Positions 33,412 to 45,464 are shown, numbered from the stretch's first letter. The stretch is 64,000 nucleotides of DNA from Leptidea sinapis (GCF_905404315.1 NC_066287.1:10044001-10108000), one strand, 5' to 3'. Notes: generated from the letters alone by a model not told the origin. Numbers and translations: made by a program.

Positions 33412-33899
33412 TTAACAAGTTCAATGCCGCATAATATTTCCGGTTTAATCCGGTGCGCTTCACGTCATCTTAATAAATGCATAAGTATATTTATTAAAAA
33501 AATTATATAAAAATTAAAATCTTTTCGAAATTTGTAGATGTTAGATAAAACTTATTTCGTTTTTCCCTGTTCTTATATTTAAATAATGTCGAATTTTATA
33601 GAATTATTCATACAGATATAATATTTAATTTCGATGGGTGGTAAATTTTGCCGTTTTATATGTGATTTCAATATACTATATTGAATAATTAATATTTGAA
33701 TTTAATTATGTCGTCTTATTGTCATGAGAAGTGCTCCACGAAAAAGTCTTTTCATTTTTCGGATTAATTATACACTCACAAATAAATTGGCTTCCAGTAT
33801 TTTTCTTCCTTCGTGAAAAGTAACCAAATTTTTAAAATCGGTTTAGTAAATCCAGAGTTTACTCCGCCCCACTTCCCCACTACCTTTAAAACTTTACCT
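33412..33899. other. No gene recognised
   Basis: AT-rich. Nothing assignable. Confidence 0.35.
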
Positions 33900-34095
33900 C
33901 ATTTAAATAAAACACTTTTAAAGGATTAAAACGAGTATAATTGTAACGGTTTTACATTAGATGTTTGCGTAAAAGTTACATTTTTATTTTAGTTAACCCG
34001 TTTCAAGACCTTTCCAGATCTCGTCACTGTCTCCCTGAAAACGAGATCTGTGAAATGTGTAAAACTCGCTTTAATCAAAGAAAATACTACTTTAC
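33900..34095 (+). repeat. Repeat Q without the RTE insert
   Basis: AACACTTTTAAAGGATTAAA, then GTTTGCGTAAAAGTTACATT and a far end CGCTTTAATCAAAGAAAAT. The same order, inverted and with an RTE-like segment in the middle, is found at 36930-37400. Confidence 0.5.
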
Positions 34096-35329
34096 CTCTT
34101 TATAATTTATAAGTGTAGATAAATTTAACCTTTTTTTTTAAATCGTAATGGTGACTGTCTCTCGTGCTACAATTAATAGTATTTCGTACAAATAAAAAAA
34201 AAATAAAAAAGTACAGACTTCAAATATGCGTATATTAATACAAGGACTAAAGAATAAAAACATAAATCTTATCGTGTATATTTATCACAACCAATGTTAG
34301 GTAGAAAGAGGAAAGAATCATATAAGTATCTAGCCCTTCCGGCCCGCTTTGCTGGACGAATTTTGGAAGGAAATAAATTAATGTGGAGTGGGATTCTAAA
34401 AATAAGTAGCTATAAACCATCTAGGATAAATTTCGCATCGAATGGTGGTAGTTTCATGTCGATACGATCAGTGGTTTAGGCGTGAAAGAGCCTCAAACAT
34501 TTTAATTTTTATTTTATTTATAGATAATATTTTTTAGTTTTTATTCATCAACATAGGAAAAAAAATTTTTTGAAGTTATAACTTAAATTAACAGCGTTAT
34601 ACAAATTTCGACAATGATGGTGTCTAGGGACTTCATTTCAAGGATTTTACTTTACTACAAGAAGAAAACTTTCACCAGCATTTTATTTTGGATACCACTA
34701 ATTAATATAATATTGTTGAGTTGTAACTTAGGCCTAATTAAATATTGATTAGGAAACGATTTAAATGATTTGACTTCTGTCATTTTTATTTAGATAACAG
34801 TTAAATTTGTTTTAGTATTAGCTTTTTTTATTGATAACTGTTAATTTAGATCGTTATAAAATTGCATACGTTTGTAATAAGCTTACTTTTTGCAAATCTT
34901 TTAAGCTTCACTGTAGGAAAATTAACAAAAAATTACAATGTAGGAAAAATTTTTAATAAAAAGACCCCCAATTAAGTTAATCCTCAAACAGATTTTTTGT
35001 AACGATTGTATCTAACAAGAAAAGTTCGTCAATTACCAGAACCGTGCATTATTTTGTATCAAAATTTTATCGGTTGTTCTCGAAATAATACAATTTTCTC
35101 CTTTTACATATAAATTTTATATTATTTTAGAATTCCTTTATAGAGATTGATTATTTATACCAATGATTTTTAATAAATTAGTTTAAAGATGTTTTAGCTA
35201 TTCTAATATTAATTGTCATAGATTTATAGTGGTTTAACCGAAGTCGATAAATAGCTACTTTCAAAAAATTAAAAAAAAATGTTTATAGTTTGTACCGCCC
35301 TTAAAAACTATGAAGTTATAACAGCACAA
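34096..35329. other. No gene recognised
   Basis: Very AT-rich. About 34290-34500 (GGCCCGCTTTGCTGGACGAA to GTGGTTTAGGCGTGAAAGAG) resembles decayed transposon sequence but was not assigned. Confidence 0.35.
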
Positions 35330-35630
35330 CTTACCGTAATTGCAGGACAATGGACAAAGTTGTTCAGCAACCACAAACTATAGCACAGAGCACAGGAAAA
35401 GTTTCTATTGCAAGTTCATAAAATCGGTTAATCGAAGCCAAAGTTCTCGGCGAATGGGAGGGCGCGAAAGTTGTGTGGCTTTGGTTAGATGTGGCGCGCT
35501 TATATGCACTAGATTCCAGCCTCCGCGCATGCGCAAGAACCATTCATCCTGACATCTCAATGGCCACCTCCGCAACGGCCGTTGTCATGTCATGTCAATT
35601 TTTGAGCTTCTGGCGTCATCAAACTGAATA
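35330..35630. promoter_or_regulatory. CpG-richer promoter-like patch with NRF1-type palindrome
   Basis: The segment is much richer in CpG than its surroundings and contains GCGCATGCGC at 35525-35534, the core of the NRF1 (insect erect wing) site, within CCTCCGCGCATGCGCAAGAA. No following first exon could be assigned. Confidence 0.3.
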
Positions 35631-35634
35631 TAAT

Positions 35635-35705
35635 TTCGCCTTAGATAATTATACGCATAGATAATGCCTCTTGCTGATAGACAGCCGATGAAAACAGGTT
35701 ATTTA
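35635..35705 (+). repeat. Dispersed repeat R1, fragment
   Basis: GATAATGCCTCTTGCTGATA and AAAACAGG match the R1 copy at 1033-1135. Confidence 0.45.
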
Positions 35706-35819
35706 TTTTTTATGAAATAGTTTATATCATTTAAAGAGGACTCATATATTGAATGCAGCAACTTACAAACCAATTTGTTATGTATATTACAGCCATTCTA
35801 AATTACTCTATTTGATTGA

Positions 35820-35970
35820 AAAGAGAGGCCGTTGAGTTTCTTATATTATGTTCTTCTTACGTGCTCAACTTTTTTCGAACATATGGTAAACTCAGTAATT
35901 TAAATTATATATTTGAAGTGACGATTCATAAGAGCTTAGTTTAAAGCTAATTGACTTTGACTTTGAACGG
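35820..35970 (+). mobile_element. LINE 3'-end fragment
   Basis: GAGAGGCCGTTGAGTTTCTT to TTGACTTTGACTTTGA. The same 3' end occurs inverted at 45005-45265. Confidence 0.5.
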
Positions 35971-36020
35971 TAGATAGTATGACCAGACTGCTTCCATGTT
36001 TTATATGCGTATACGGAGGT

Positions 36021-36386
36021 CACGGACGAGTACAAAAATAATAAATAATCTTACATAACAGTGAGCCACCAAAACAAACCGGTAAACGTATAAATACATA
36101 GCCCCACGCATACAATTACATTAATACAAGCCGATCGGCCGCCATTATTAGATTTGCCATCGCCTGTAACAGATCAGTTTGCGTCACAATAAAATATTTT
36201 AAAAATGCCGTTGTGAGTTGTGAAATGTGTAAAAACAATAATATAAAAGTATTTGTGGATATATGATTATCTAAGGGAGAAAAAATTTTGTAACTGGTAT
36301 ACCCCGTAACCGCACACAAACTAGCATAAAGGTGCTTCACTTGCTAATATCACGGCGCGAAGTCTTTCTTTTTTTACTAGTCCGTG
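36021..36386. mobile_element. hAT-like MITE, copy 2
   Basis: CACGGACGAGTA at the left and TACTAGTCCGTG at the right, 366 bp. Flanking octamers ACGGAGGT and ACTCAGGT agree at six of eight positions. The interior is homologous, inverted, to the copy at 3639-3962 (CGGCCGCCATTAT and AGCCCCACGCATAC). Confidence 0.7.
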
Positions 36387-36929
36387 ACTCAGGTCAATGT
36401 TTTGCCCCATATCAAATGTGTCCAACGTTCCTAAAGATTTTTTCACTCCAAAGACACGAACCTCTTATGTAACATAATTAATTAGGTACACATTTCTTAT
36501 TAACTTCTCATAGGGTTATAATAATTTAATTGATGAGGAGAAAGCATTGTATAATTTCGACGTAGTAAAATACGTGTTTCTTGTTCCATAACGTACTTAA
36601 ATGATCACTTGATGTCAACATTAAATTGTTAAGAATATTGTACGAGGACTTGTTCATAATAAATTAACAATATAAACTTTATTGCATAATTAATTCTAAT
36701 TTTAAGACGATGTTGAAGATTAAGCTGTTGCGATATATGTTTTAATTGGTGCTTTAAAGCGTTATATTACAAAAGCGGACGACATTTTTTATTATATTAC
36801 TGGTTTAAAATTTTAATCCTATGGATGATTGTATTTGCTATAGACAGATGCTCTAGACTAACTCCGAGGCCATAAATGGCGCTCAAAATTCATGATGACA
36901 AGTATGGCAAATATTATCTTGACTCATTT
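36387..36929. other. No gene recognised
   Basis: AT-rich. Nothing assignable. Confidence 0.35.
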
Positions 36930-37400
36930 CAACTGCAGTCCCCCTGAAGAGAATTGAAAACGTTACCTGGAAATGTCTCGAAAAGTCTGGTTAGCGAAAA
37001 TAATAATAAAATGTAACTTTTACGCAAAAGGTAATGTCATCATCGTCATCATCAGACGGAAGACGTTTACTGCTGGACAAAGGCCTCCCCCAAAGATTTC
37101 CACGACGATCAGTCTTGCGCTGCCTTCATCCAACGTATTCCGGCGATCTTGACCTGAGCGTTGCATCTTGTGGGTGGCCTACCAACACTGCGTCTTCCGG
37201 TACGTGGTCGCCATTCGAGGATTTTACTGCCGCAACGGCCATCTGTCGTCGAACTATGTTATGTCAAAACGCGTGCTATTGTAACTGTTTTGCAATTACA
37301 CGCGTTCTAACTCTTTAAAAGGTGTTTTATTCAAATATGTAACACTCGCGTTAAGCAAAGAAAATGTATTTTTAGTGTGGACAGTCTCTACATTGTGGTT
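36930..37400 (-). mobile_element. Repeat Q carrying an RTE-like (LINE-D) fragment
   Basis: Inverted Q sequence flanks an inverted LINE-D C-terminal fragment at about 37034-37260 (AAAGGCCTCCCCCAAAGATT, ATCCAACGTATTCCGGCGAT). The junction ...CGCGTTTTGACATAACATAG next to CGACGACAGATGG (minus sense) is shared with the copy at 41350. Confidence 0.6.
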
Positions 37401-37661
37401 TTCAAGGAAATTTCTTCACACAGTTACACGAAATAGATCACTACATTTTTCACTGCCGTTCACTCTCTTACAACAGAAAAGCAAGTCAAGTAAATGTCAT
37501 GAAGCTAGAAAGGGGTAAAAGTTCGTAAAGGGGCTTTGACATGGGGAGAAGAAGTGATAAATGCCCATCTTTTACATCACATATTGCAACAACACTTGGT
37601 AAACCCCATGAAGCTACATCTTGTCTCGGCTTGCGCAGAACCAGTCAAGAACCATGCATTA

Positions 37662-37984
37662 TCTAATATATAAAATTCGCATGTCGCGGTGTTTGTAGTT
37701 AAACCCCTTCGAAACGGCTTTACTGATTCTCATGAAATTTTGAGTGCATATTGGGTAGGTCTGAGAATCGGACAACATCTATTTTTCATCCCCCTAAATG
37801 TTAAGGGTGGTTCACGCCATTTTTTTAAATTATTTTGGCATTTTTTTTTAATTTTTTTTTAGTTTGATTATAAGTCAGCATTAAAAGATACATACAACTT
37901 CAAATTTTCACCCATCTACGATCAACAGTTACTTTTGTATCCCGATTTTAATATCGACAATACAACGTTTGCTGGGTCAGCTAG
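37662..37984 (+). mobile_element. Helitron-like element, copy 7
   Basis: A37661|TCTAATATATAAAATTCGC to TTGCTGGGTCAGCTAG|T37985, 323 bp, closely similar to copy 6. Confidence 0.55.
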
Positions 37985-38399
37985 TTATCTTCTATAATGT
38001 AAGCATTTTTCGTTAAAGAAGTTTTAATATATTTCTTAAATATGTGCTGACTAAGTCCTAGTATACTGGTCTCGTATTTTAAAACTGAATACCAAGATCT
38101 ATGAAGGCATACTTAACGGAAAAAGTATCATTATGAGATTGCATAAGTAATTAAATTTTTATTTGACTTTTCCGCAGCGCAAAAGCAATTAACTTGCAGT
38201 TATATTATTTACAGCAACACCCGAGTATTTTACAGTAACGATTAATTCGGTAGCGCTCGAATAATTATGCAATAGTTGTTGTTCAAACTAGACAAATTAT
38301 CGATCATGTTAACAATGAACTTTCAAGGACCCGTGATCTATTCGAACAGTTCATTGTATCTATTACAACACCTTATGTTTGATTAGTTAAAAACAAATC
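37985..38399. other. No gene recognised
   Basis: AT-rich. Nothing assignable. Confidence 0.35.
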
Positions 38400-38720
38400 T
38401 TATAACTATATTTACAATACTATGACTACATAAAATTAAAACTATCATTACGTGGAAGCGTACCAAGAATACTGGCAGCATTTCCGCGTTGGATACCTAG
38501 GCTTATCCGTTGACTGAAATAGCTGCCAGCGCTTGGGTTTCCAGTAGGCTCTGGGCCCCACAGGCCAAGTGTCTCGACACCAAACGGCACAAAGATGTAT
38601 GACTCACTGAGACCAACATCTTTGCGACGCTTGCTGTCTTCGGCAGTCGAAGCAGCAGCCCCCTGCACCAATTGACGTTACTTGGACATGAGAAGGAGCA
38701 ATTATGTGTATTACCAGCCA
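38400..38720 (-). mobile_element. LINE-C 3' end
   Basis: Minus-strand reading ESYIFVPFGVETLGLWGPE, then PSAGSYFSQRISLGIQRGNA, with a short internal deletion relative to 28060-28440. The inverted tail AAATCTTATAACTATATTTA lies at the left. Confidence 0.75.
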
Positions 38721-38734
38721 AACCCGATTTTAAG

Positions 38735-38965
38735 TTAGTTACAAGTTAGTTAGTTAGTTAGTTAGTTACAAACTAGTTTTTCCAAAGCCAAATCAGTTCA
38801 CCCCTTATGCGATAGGATACATCAGTACAGACTAGGTTAAACTAGGTTCATCTATCGGCCTTTGGACAAACCCGTTTAGCCTAGGCTGAACTACTTAAGC
38901 CTATAACAAGTTTACCTCAGGATGAACTGGTTTGGCCTAGTCTATACTAGTTCTACTTCGTGAAA
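38735..38965. repeat. TTAG run and degenerate CTAGG/GAACT repeats
   Basis: TTAGTTAGTTAGTTAGTTAG at 38745-38765 is followed by irregular units such as GACTAGGTTAAACTAGGTTC, CCTAGGCTGAACTACTTAAG and GAACTGGTTTGGCCTAG, at a loose 25-35 bp period. Confidence 0.5.
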
Positions 38966-39399
38966 AATCACATTTTTGACCGGTAACATATATATTGGAG
39001 CATTTGTATACAATTAATGTAGTCATTCCATAATTGGTCTAATATCAATCAAATAAAAATAAATTTATTTCAGATATTTTAGTCATGTTTATAGATCGAG
39101 ATAAATAAAAAGACACCCGAGAGAAGCTAAAGAACGGCTTAGTAGAAAAGAAACCTACGTAAAGTTAAACTAATAAATTCCATGCCTGCACTGAACCACT
39201 GTTAGCACATGAAATATCTCGGTAGGAATTCTAAAATACATTTTTAACGGCACCAAAATATAATTTTCATATGTACCAATTTATACTAAATAAAAATTAA
39301 TTACTTGGAAAGTTACTTGAAGAAATATGAATAACACTAAATATAAATACTTGAAAAATTCGTAATATTAAATAAATAGTTTTCTAAGCCGTTATTACA
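38966..39399. other. No gene recognised
   Basis: AT-rich. Nothing assignable. Confidence 0.35.
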
Positions 39400-39620
39400 C
39401 ACCGATGCAGTTTTCCCGACCCGATACGAGTCAGGGTCCTTCAAGCATAGAACATACTCCCTTACCTTAAAGGCCGGTAACGCATCTCTTGACCCAGGGG
39501 TCAATATTACCCATGGATATCCGCAAAACCCCGGCTTTGCGGATGTCCATGGGCGGTTGCCTTACTGCCCACCATGTAAGTCTCTTGCCTGCTTCCCTAA
39601 AGCTTCTAAAAATATAAAAA
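39400..39620 (+). mobile_element. LINE-B-related 3' fragment (subfamily 2)
   Basis: GACCCGATACGAGTCAGGGT, then CCTTAAAGGCCGGTAACGCA and GCGGATGTCCATGGGCGG, the sense counterpart of the subfamily at 48608-48840. Confidence 0.55.
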
Positions 39621-40254
39621 AGCTATTCATATTATCTGAAAATTATCTAAAATTTTCATAAAACTGTGTTAAGCTGTTTAGGAATTCAGACACAATTCAA
39701 TAATTAAATAATATCTAACCATGTCAAACCTCAGGACTTTTTACCACTTATTTATTAGTATTATTGCCAAAATTTACTCTTAAACGCATATTGTAAGTAC
39801 TTAAGGAAAATAATATTTTTATTTTTTGAAATAATCTAAATTATAGAAGACAATTTCAACATTCAAGTTTATCACATTGTATTACTCAGAAATAACCAAC
39901 TAAAATTTAGTTACTCGAATATTTTTTGCTTTCTAGAAAATTCGGCAAAGTTGTCGTGTAAAAGTTGGTGATTGCAAAAAATTTCGGGTGCAATAAATTG
40001 TTAAAATGTTTTAGCTAGCGTAGCTGCAATATTTCATGAAATATTTGGACTAGTTTTAACGAACTTAAGTGTTTCCCAATTAGCGGTCAACGAGTTGACT
40101 TCCTGTCGCTTGTAGTTTGCTGTATGTTGTACTTAGTTGTTCGATTTTTGTTCATAGTTCATTAAGGCACTCTTGATATGATTAGATATTTTCCTAATTC
40201 ATTAAATTGAGGGACTATATATTCATAAAGGGATGGTTGTTCTTAAGGCGACGT
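39621..40254. other. No gene recognised
   Basis: AT-rich. Nothing assignable. Confidence 0.35.
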
Positions 40255-40440
40255 TAAGAGGAAGGTAAAATTAGCGATAACAAAGTCTTAGAAAAATCTT
40301 CAAAATCTTAGAAAGGTGAGGACCTTTCTGCGTCTGGTTGATAGTGAGCGTTCCCCGAGGCTCAATTTTGGGTCCTTTCCTCTTTCTAGTGTATATAAAT
40401 GATTTGCCACATATAATCCAAACTCAGCCGAAGATAGTGG
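40255..40440 (+). pseudogene. Reverse transcriptase fragment (motif B region)
   Basis: The frame at about 40336-40410 reads VSVPRGSILGPFLFLVYIND, a variant of the GVPQGSILGPLLFLVYINDL motif of LINE reverse transcriptases. No longer open on either side. Confidence 0.75.
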
Positions 40441-40844
40441 AATGTTAGAACTGTCAATAGCCCAGTAGGTACTTTCACTAGCTAGGGTGCGTTCCAAACC
40501 GAACTACCCAACAACACACTTGCTCATAAAGTGAACCATGTTACACCGTTCTTAGGGCCATAATCCGAACTATAACACACACGTGAATAGTTATATAACA
40601 CACTCGTGCGTAATAGAATTATCCTTTCAATGTTAAGTTAGTACCTCACCGCAAATTATATGAGAGTAAACAGAATTTTCAATTTAAATGTGTGAAACTG
40701 GTTTTTTTGTGGCAACAAAGCGATGTTATTTTACCGCTGATAATCCACTTACATTTTGGAATAAATAAATGTGTCCCTAATTAAGAAGAAAAACATTTAT
40801 TATTATCAAATTAATTATAATTCACTATAATTGTTTTCAAAAAC
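40441..40844. other. No gene recognised
   Basis: A possible remnant of repeat S near 40465-40500. Otherwise nothing assignable. Confidence 0.3.
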
Positions 40845-40944
40845 AAATTTTATAACTATATTTACAATACTACACGACTACATAAAAATATTATTAATAA
40901 TAGTATTGTAAATATAGTTATAAGATTTGTTTTGTTTGAATAAT
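40845..40944. repeat. Inverted pair of LINE-C tail sequences
   Basis: TTATAACTATATTTACAATA (left) and TATTGTAAATATAGTTATAA (right) form ~33-bp arms with one mismatch around a ~28-bp spacer. Each arm is the LINE-C 3' tail in opposite orientation. Confidence 0.7.
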
Positions 40945-41349
40945 TGTTATAAAATATATGCATTTATCACTAAAATTATAATTTTGAAGTAGGCTGTATG
41001 GCTATATGTAATCGATCACCTTACATTTGGCGCGTGCAAAAAAAACTTGCGCGCCATTTCTCACATATTTCATATTTTCTTTGTATTGCATTTTCTGCTG
41101 TGTGGTAAATATTTGTAAAAATGTCAAGTTTGAATACAGAAAATGAACAATTGAAAACAACCTGTGAAATTGCTACCAAAAACAATCCAATTTCGTTTTG
41201 AAAATTGGACGTACATTCGCCAATTGTTTTAATAATAAAACGATTTATGCAATACATGTTTGTGATTTCCTCGCAAGTGTGTTGAAAAAGTGCGTATGAA
41301 ACTTGTGAGCATCTTGCTCACTAGACACAACGTCGTGTATAAAGAGCAT
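40945..41349. other. No gene recognised
   Basis: A short hairpin (TGGCGCG...CGCGCCA) at about 41026-41061 precedes a 26-codon frame at 41120 (MSSLNTENEQLKTTCEIATK) that stops at once. Probably a transposon remnant. Confidence 0.3.
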
Positions 41350-41640
41350 ATTTAAATAAAACACCTTTTAAAGGGTTAGAACGCGTGTAATTGCAAAAAA
41401 GTTACAATAGCACGCGTTTTGACATTACAAAGTTCGACGACAGATGGCCGTTGGGACAGTAAAATCCTCGAATGGCGACCACGTACTGGAAGACGCAGTG
41501 TTGATAGGCCCCCCATAAGATGGTCAAGATCGCCGGAATACGTTGAATGAAGGTAGCGCAGGACCAACTGTCGTAGAAATCTTTGTGTGAGGCCTTTCTC
41601 CAGCAGTGGACGTCTTCCGGCTGATGATGTTGAACCTCTC
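41350..41640 (+). mobile_element. Repeat Q / RTE-like composite, copy 2
   Basis: AAACACCTTTTAAAGGGTTA leads into GCACGCGTTTTGACATTACA and then the LINE-D C-terminal fragment (CAGATGGCCGTTGGGACAGT to GCCTTTCTCCAGCAGTGGAC). The junction is shared with 36930-37400. Confidence 0.6.
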
Positions 41641-42239
41641 ACTACCATATTAGGCTCTCTACTTTTATACTGCAACACAAGAAATATAGCGAATTAAAAT
41701 AAACGGATAGTATCTACGTATTATAAAGGCAGTAATAAAATCGACTATAAAAGAATAATATGCCGCTAGACAAATCTTTATAAATTCCTAAATATTTCAC
41801 GTTCCCTTGAATTCTTTACGAGGCAAACAAGAAAGCAATTAATAATTTTATTGCGAGTCGCCGAACGAACTCATCAATATTAAACTCCTCTACGAATTGA
41901 TTTTCTTTATGTGAAGATTATCAATTGTTTGTAAGTTATTAATGGAATTTCCCATTGACTTAATGGAAGCTTAAAGCACGTTAAAGTACCCATCTACTTG
42001 GGTAATCGCAGGGCAAATATTTCTATTTAGCACCTTATTTATCTAGTACCGTGGCCGAGTGTCGCCAAGACGAAAGTATAAAGGATTTTCCACATACAAT
42101 GAACAACGGCAAACGAATTGCGTTCCTTCTCTTATTATAATTATTTTAACATTATAAACGCGAAAGTTCGTGAGAATCTATTTTCATTACTCTTTCACGC
42201 AAAAACTACTGAATGGACTTTGGTAAAACTTTACAATAA
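41641..42239. other. No gene recognised
   Basis: Nothing assignable. Confidence 0.35.
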
Positions 42240-43005
42240 TATAGCTTTCATAATTCAAATTCAAATAAATTCAAATTCAACTATTTTTATTCAAAATAGG
42301 ATGTGACATCACTTATTGAAAGTCAAAAACTACCACCCATTCCTAAATGAATGCCTCAGACCTGAGAAGAATGGGCGCAGCAAACTCAGCGGGCTTTTTT
42401 TTTATCGAATAAATATGTTTACAAAGCAATATTGTACAATTAAACTTATTATTTAATAGCCTGAGGGCGGTCACTCCATTCCCAATCTGTGGTATCATTA
42501 AGAAAATCATTTATGTAATAGTAACCTTTACCACACAAACGTTTTTTAACAATTCTTTTGAATAACGTTATACTTTTGTTTTGAACATTTTCTGGGATCT
42601 TGTTGTAAAAGCATATACATCGCCCCACAAAAGATTTATATATTTGATATTACTAACTCGACTTAGCCGAGTAGTAGGCATCATAAGTTTATGTCTGTTC
42701 CTAGTGTTAACAGGTTATGACAGTTTCTGGCAAATTCACTTATGTGCCTATGAACATACATTACATTATCAAGAATATATTGAGAAGCAACAGTCAAGAT
42801 GTTAATTTCTTTAAATTTTGCTCTCAATGATTCTTTAGGACTTAGGTTATAAATAGCGCGAATAGCCCTCTTCTGCAGCACAAATATTGTATTAATATCG
42901 GCAGCGTTGCCCCATAGCAATATACCATAGGACATAATACTATGGAAATAACTAAAGTATACTAGTCGCGCCGTATCTATGTCAGTTGAATATAACACAT
43001 AGTCA
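42240..43005 (-). mobile_element. LINE-A 3' portion (longest copy)
   Basis: Minus-strand frame: YFHSIMSYGILLWGNAADIN, RAIRAIYNLSPKESLRAKFK, then SQYILDNVMYVHRHISEFAR. A frame change near 42700 precedes the MMPTTRLSRV region. The 3' UTR runs to ~42240 (CCTATTTTGAATAAAAATAG). 5'-truncated downstream of the RT core. Confidence 0.8.
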
Positions 43006-43225
43006 ATAATTTAGAAAGATATATTGTGAATTATCCAAAATATAACATTAAATGTCACATAAGTATGAAAAAAATCTGCCATCAACGAGATATTCATGCG
43101 TGCGCCGCAAAAAATCATATGAGTTACAAATATACATATGTATAATTCGACACTTATTCGAAATTCTTCTTCGAAATTAAACAAAAAACGCTTATCTAAT
43201 TAAAAATTAACTATCTATTATCTTA

Positions 43226-43540
43226 TCTTAACATATATAAATTACGTGTCACGTTGTTTGTCCGCGATGGACTCCTAAACTAATGAACGGATTTGAATGG
43301 GGATAACTTCATGGAGTGCAGTTTAGTCCAATTTGAGAGATAGGATAGTTTTTATTTCGATTTGCAACCCATAATTATTTTTATTTCCAATATTCGTTTT
43401 ATATGGACATATTGTCTATGAGAGAAATTTTTGACGACCGGTTTGAGAGTTTTGCTGTGAGAAAATTTAATTATAACAACATCAGGGAGCATATTTTACG
43501 AAATATTCTTGATGTTATGAAATATTATTAACTAATTCAA
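43226..43540 (+). mobile_element. Helitron-like element, copy 8, 3'-truncated
   Basis: A|TCTTAACATATATAAATTACG start. The body matches 1706-2036 (TGAACGGATTTGAATGGGGA, CTTCATGGAGTGCAG). The expected CTAG terminus is missing; homology stops near 43540. Confidence 0.45.
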
Positions 43541-44428
43541 TGTCGAACGTCGATAAGGTCGATAATAAAAGGCATAAAAGGCATTTATTTTGTCAAAATT
43601 GATTCCTTTAGAATTCTTTTTGATGTCATAATAATATGAGAATCTGTACTGGGATTCCTCATTAGGAATTTCATTGGAAATCTGTGGTAAAATCATATAG
43701 TTTGTAACTCCGAGGTTTGTAAAGATATGTTGAACTGAAACCTCCGACAAACCAAAGAGAATTTAAACACTACGTTCAAACCGCCTTGCACCGTTGACAA
43801 TTCCTGTCAATATATTCAGTATGTCATCTTAAAAATATTATTTGTTCAAAATCCATAGCCTAGCTCTATAATATTAAATAATAAACATGTTATTATTATA
43901 GCAAAAATGTCAGTAAATGAAAGCAGGTAAGTAATACACACGTTCACACTCGTAGTTAATTCAAAACAATTTTTTATTCTCATTGCTTACCGAACATCGG
44001 CAAAGTGTACTAACATGGAAATCTGGATACAAAAATATTAAAAAATTAATTGTTCTTCAAAAAACCCTGACGGATTGATACGTAAAGCGAAATTTTTACG
44101 ACACTGGAGGACGAAATTTACATTTTAATTGAGGTTCATTTCGACTTGGTTACAGGGTGGTGACAGACTGGATTTGGTGGAAAATCTCAAACCCCATCTA
44201 CCATATGACATGTTGACAAGCGATTAACGAACAATTTTTACATGGACGTGATCGATAAATCGGCTGATTGCTTTTATATTTGATGAAGCTTCAATTTTGC
44301 GAACGAATTTCAGCTAAATCGTTAAGGTATTGTTAATTATATCTCATAGTTTTTGGATCCTCTAGTCATTTTACAAAAAAAAGTTAAGGGTTCTTTTGAT
44401 ACTTATTACATTTTATTGAAACAAATCA
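43541..44428. other. No gene recognised
   Basis: Contains a tiny frame at 43907-43926 (AAAAATG TCA GTA AAT GAA AGC AG) directly followed by GTAAGT, which could be a first exon but has no partner. Otherwise AT-rich. Confidence 0.3.
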
Positions 44429-44816
44429 TCTATCTATATACATATATATATATAAATGAATTGCTGTTCGTTAGTCTCGCTAAAACTCGAGAACGGCTGG
44501 ATCGATTTGGCTAATTTTGGTCTTGAATTATTTGTGGAAGTCCAGAGAAGGTTTAAAAGGTGAATAAATAGGAAAATGCTGCTAAATTAAATAAAAATAA
44601 CAAATTTGTTTTTTCTTTGATGTGTCCACACATAATTTCTATGAGAGAATTTATTGACGCACGGTTTGACAGTTCTGCTGTGAAACAATTTTATTACGAC
44701 AGCAGGGTGCATATTTTACGAAGTAATTTTTGATGTTATGATATATTATTGACAAATTCATATAAAAACATTATTTTATTTATTATATACAGAACAACGT
44801 CTGTTGGGTCAGCTAG
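44429..44816 (+). mobile_element. Helitron-like element, copy 9
   Basis: Starts at A|TC near 44428/44429 (an alternative A|TC is at 44432/44433). Ends GTTGGGTCAGCTAG|T44817. Almost identical to copy 1. Confidence 0.55.
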
Positions 44817-45004
44817 TTAGGAATAATTATTAACACTTTTATTACTTAATCTGGATATGAGAAAAATTTGATTTACTAACAAACACTTCAAACTGGTGAT
44901 CTTCGCAATTCTGGAAATGTTAATCTCAACACGCATATAATTCATCAACCTTGTTACAATTATTGAATGAAATAAAACGATAAGCGAGCCTGCGGGTTGG
45001 TCAA

Positions 45005-45265
45005 AAGTCAAAGTCAAATAAACTTTATTCAATTTGGGTTAAGCTAAGTACTTTTGAATCCTCACTATAAATACTTCAATTAAATTACTGAAGTAAGCAT
45101 ATGTTCAGAAAAAGTTGAGTTTGTGAGAAGAACAAGAAACTCGACGGCAACTCTCTTCAATCAAAAAGATTATTTTACAATGCCTGTAATATACATAGCA
45201 AATTAGTTTGTAAGGTGCTGCATCCAATATATAAATCGTGTTTCAATAATATAAATTATTTGATA
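45005..45265 (-). mobile_element. LINE 3'-end fragment
   Basis: Inverted partner of 35820-35970. Plus strand begins TCAAAGTCAAATAAACTTTA and includes AACAAGAAACTCGACGGCAA. Confidence 0.5.
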
Positions 45266-45464
45266 AAAAGTAATAAAGAATTAACTGTATAAATATAAAT
45301 TATTGTATATGGGATGCATCAACATTCAGAGCTTCGTGAACATGATGGTCGTGATTACTGTCATAATTAGTAATTGCTATCCTACTACCTGGCACCACAA
45401 GCCACACCCATTCACGAGTTGACGCATGGACCAACCATCGTTCCCTTCGCACATATTTGAGGGA

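Noticed and set aside
38745..38765. TTAG repeats as possible telomeric sequence
   Set aside because: The insect telomere unit is TTAGG; this is a short TTAG run inside interspersed repeats.
41120..41200. 26-codon frame MSSLNTENEQLK as a gene start
   Set aside because: Stops immediately and has no good donor; likely transposon remnant.
43907..43926. Tiny first exon MSVNES with donor GTAAGT
   Set aside because: Too short to support alone; the phase does not join in frame with the ORF at 46554. Kept only as a note with the 47618 finding.
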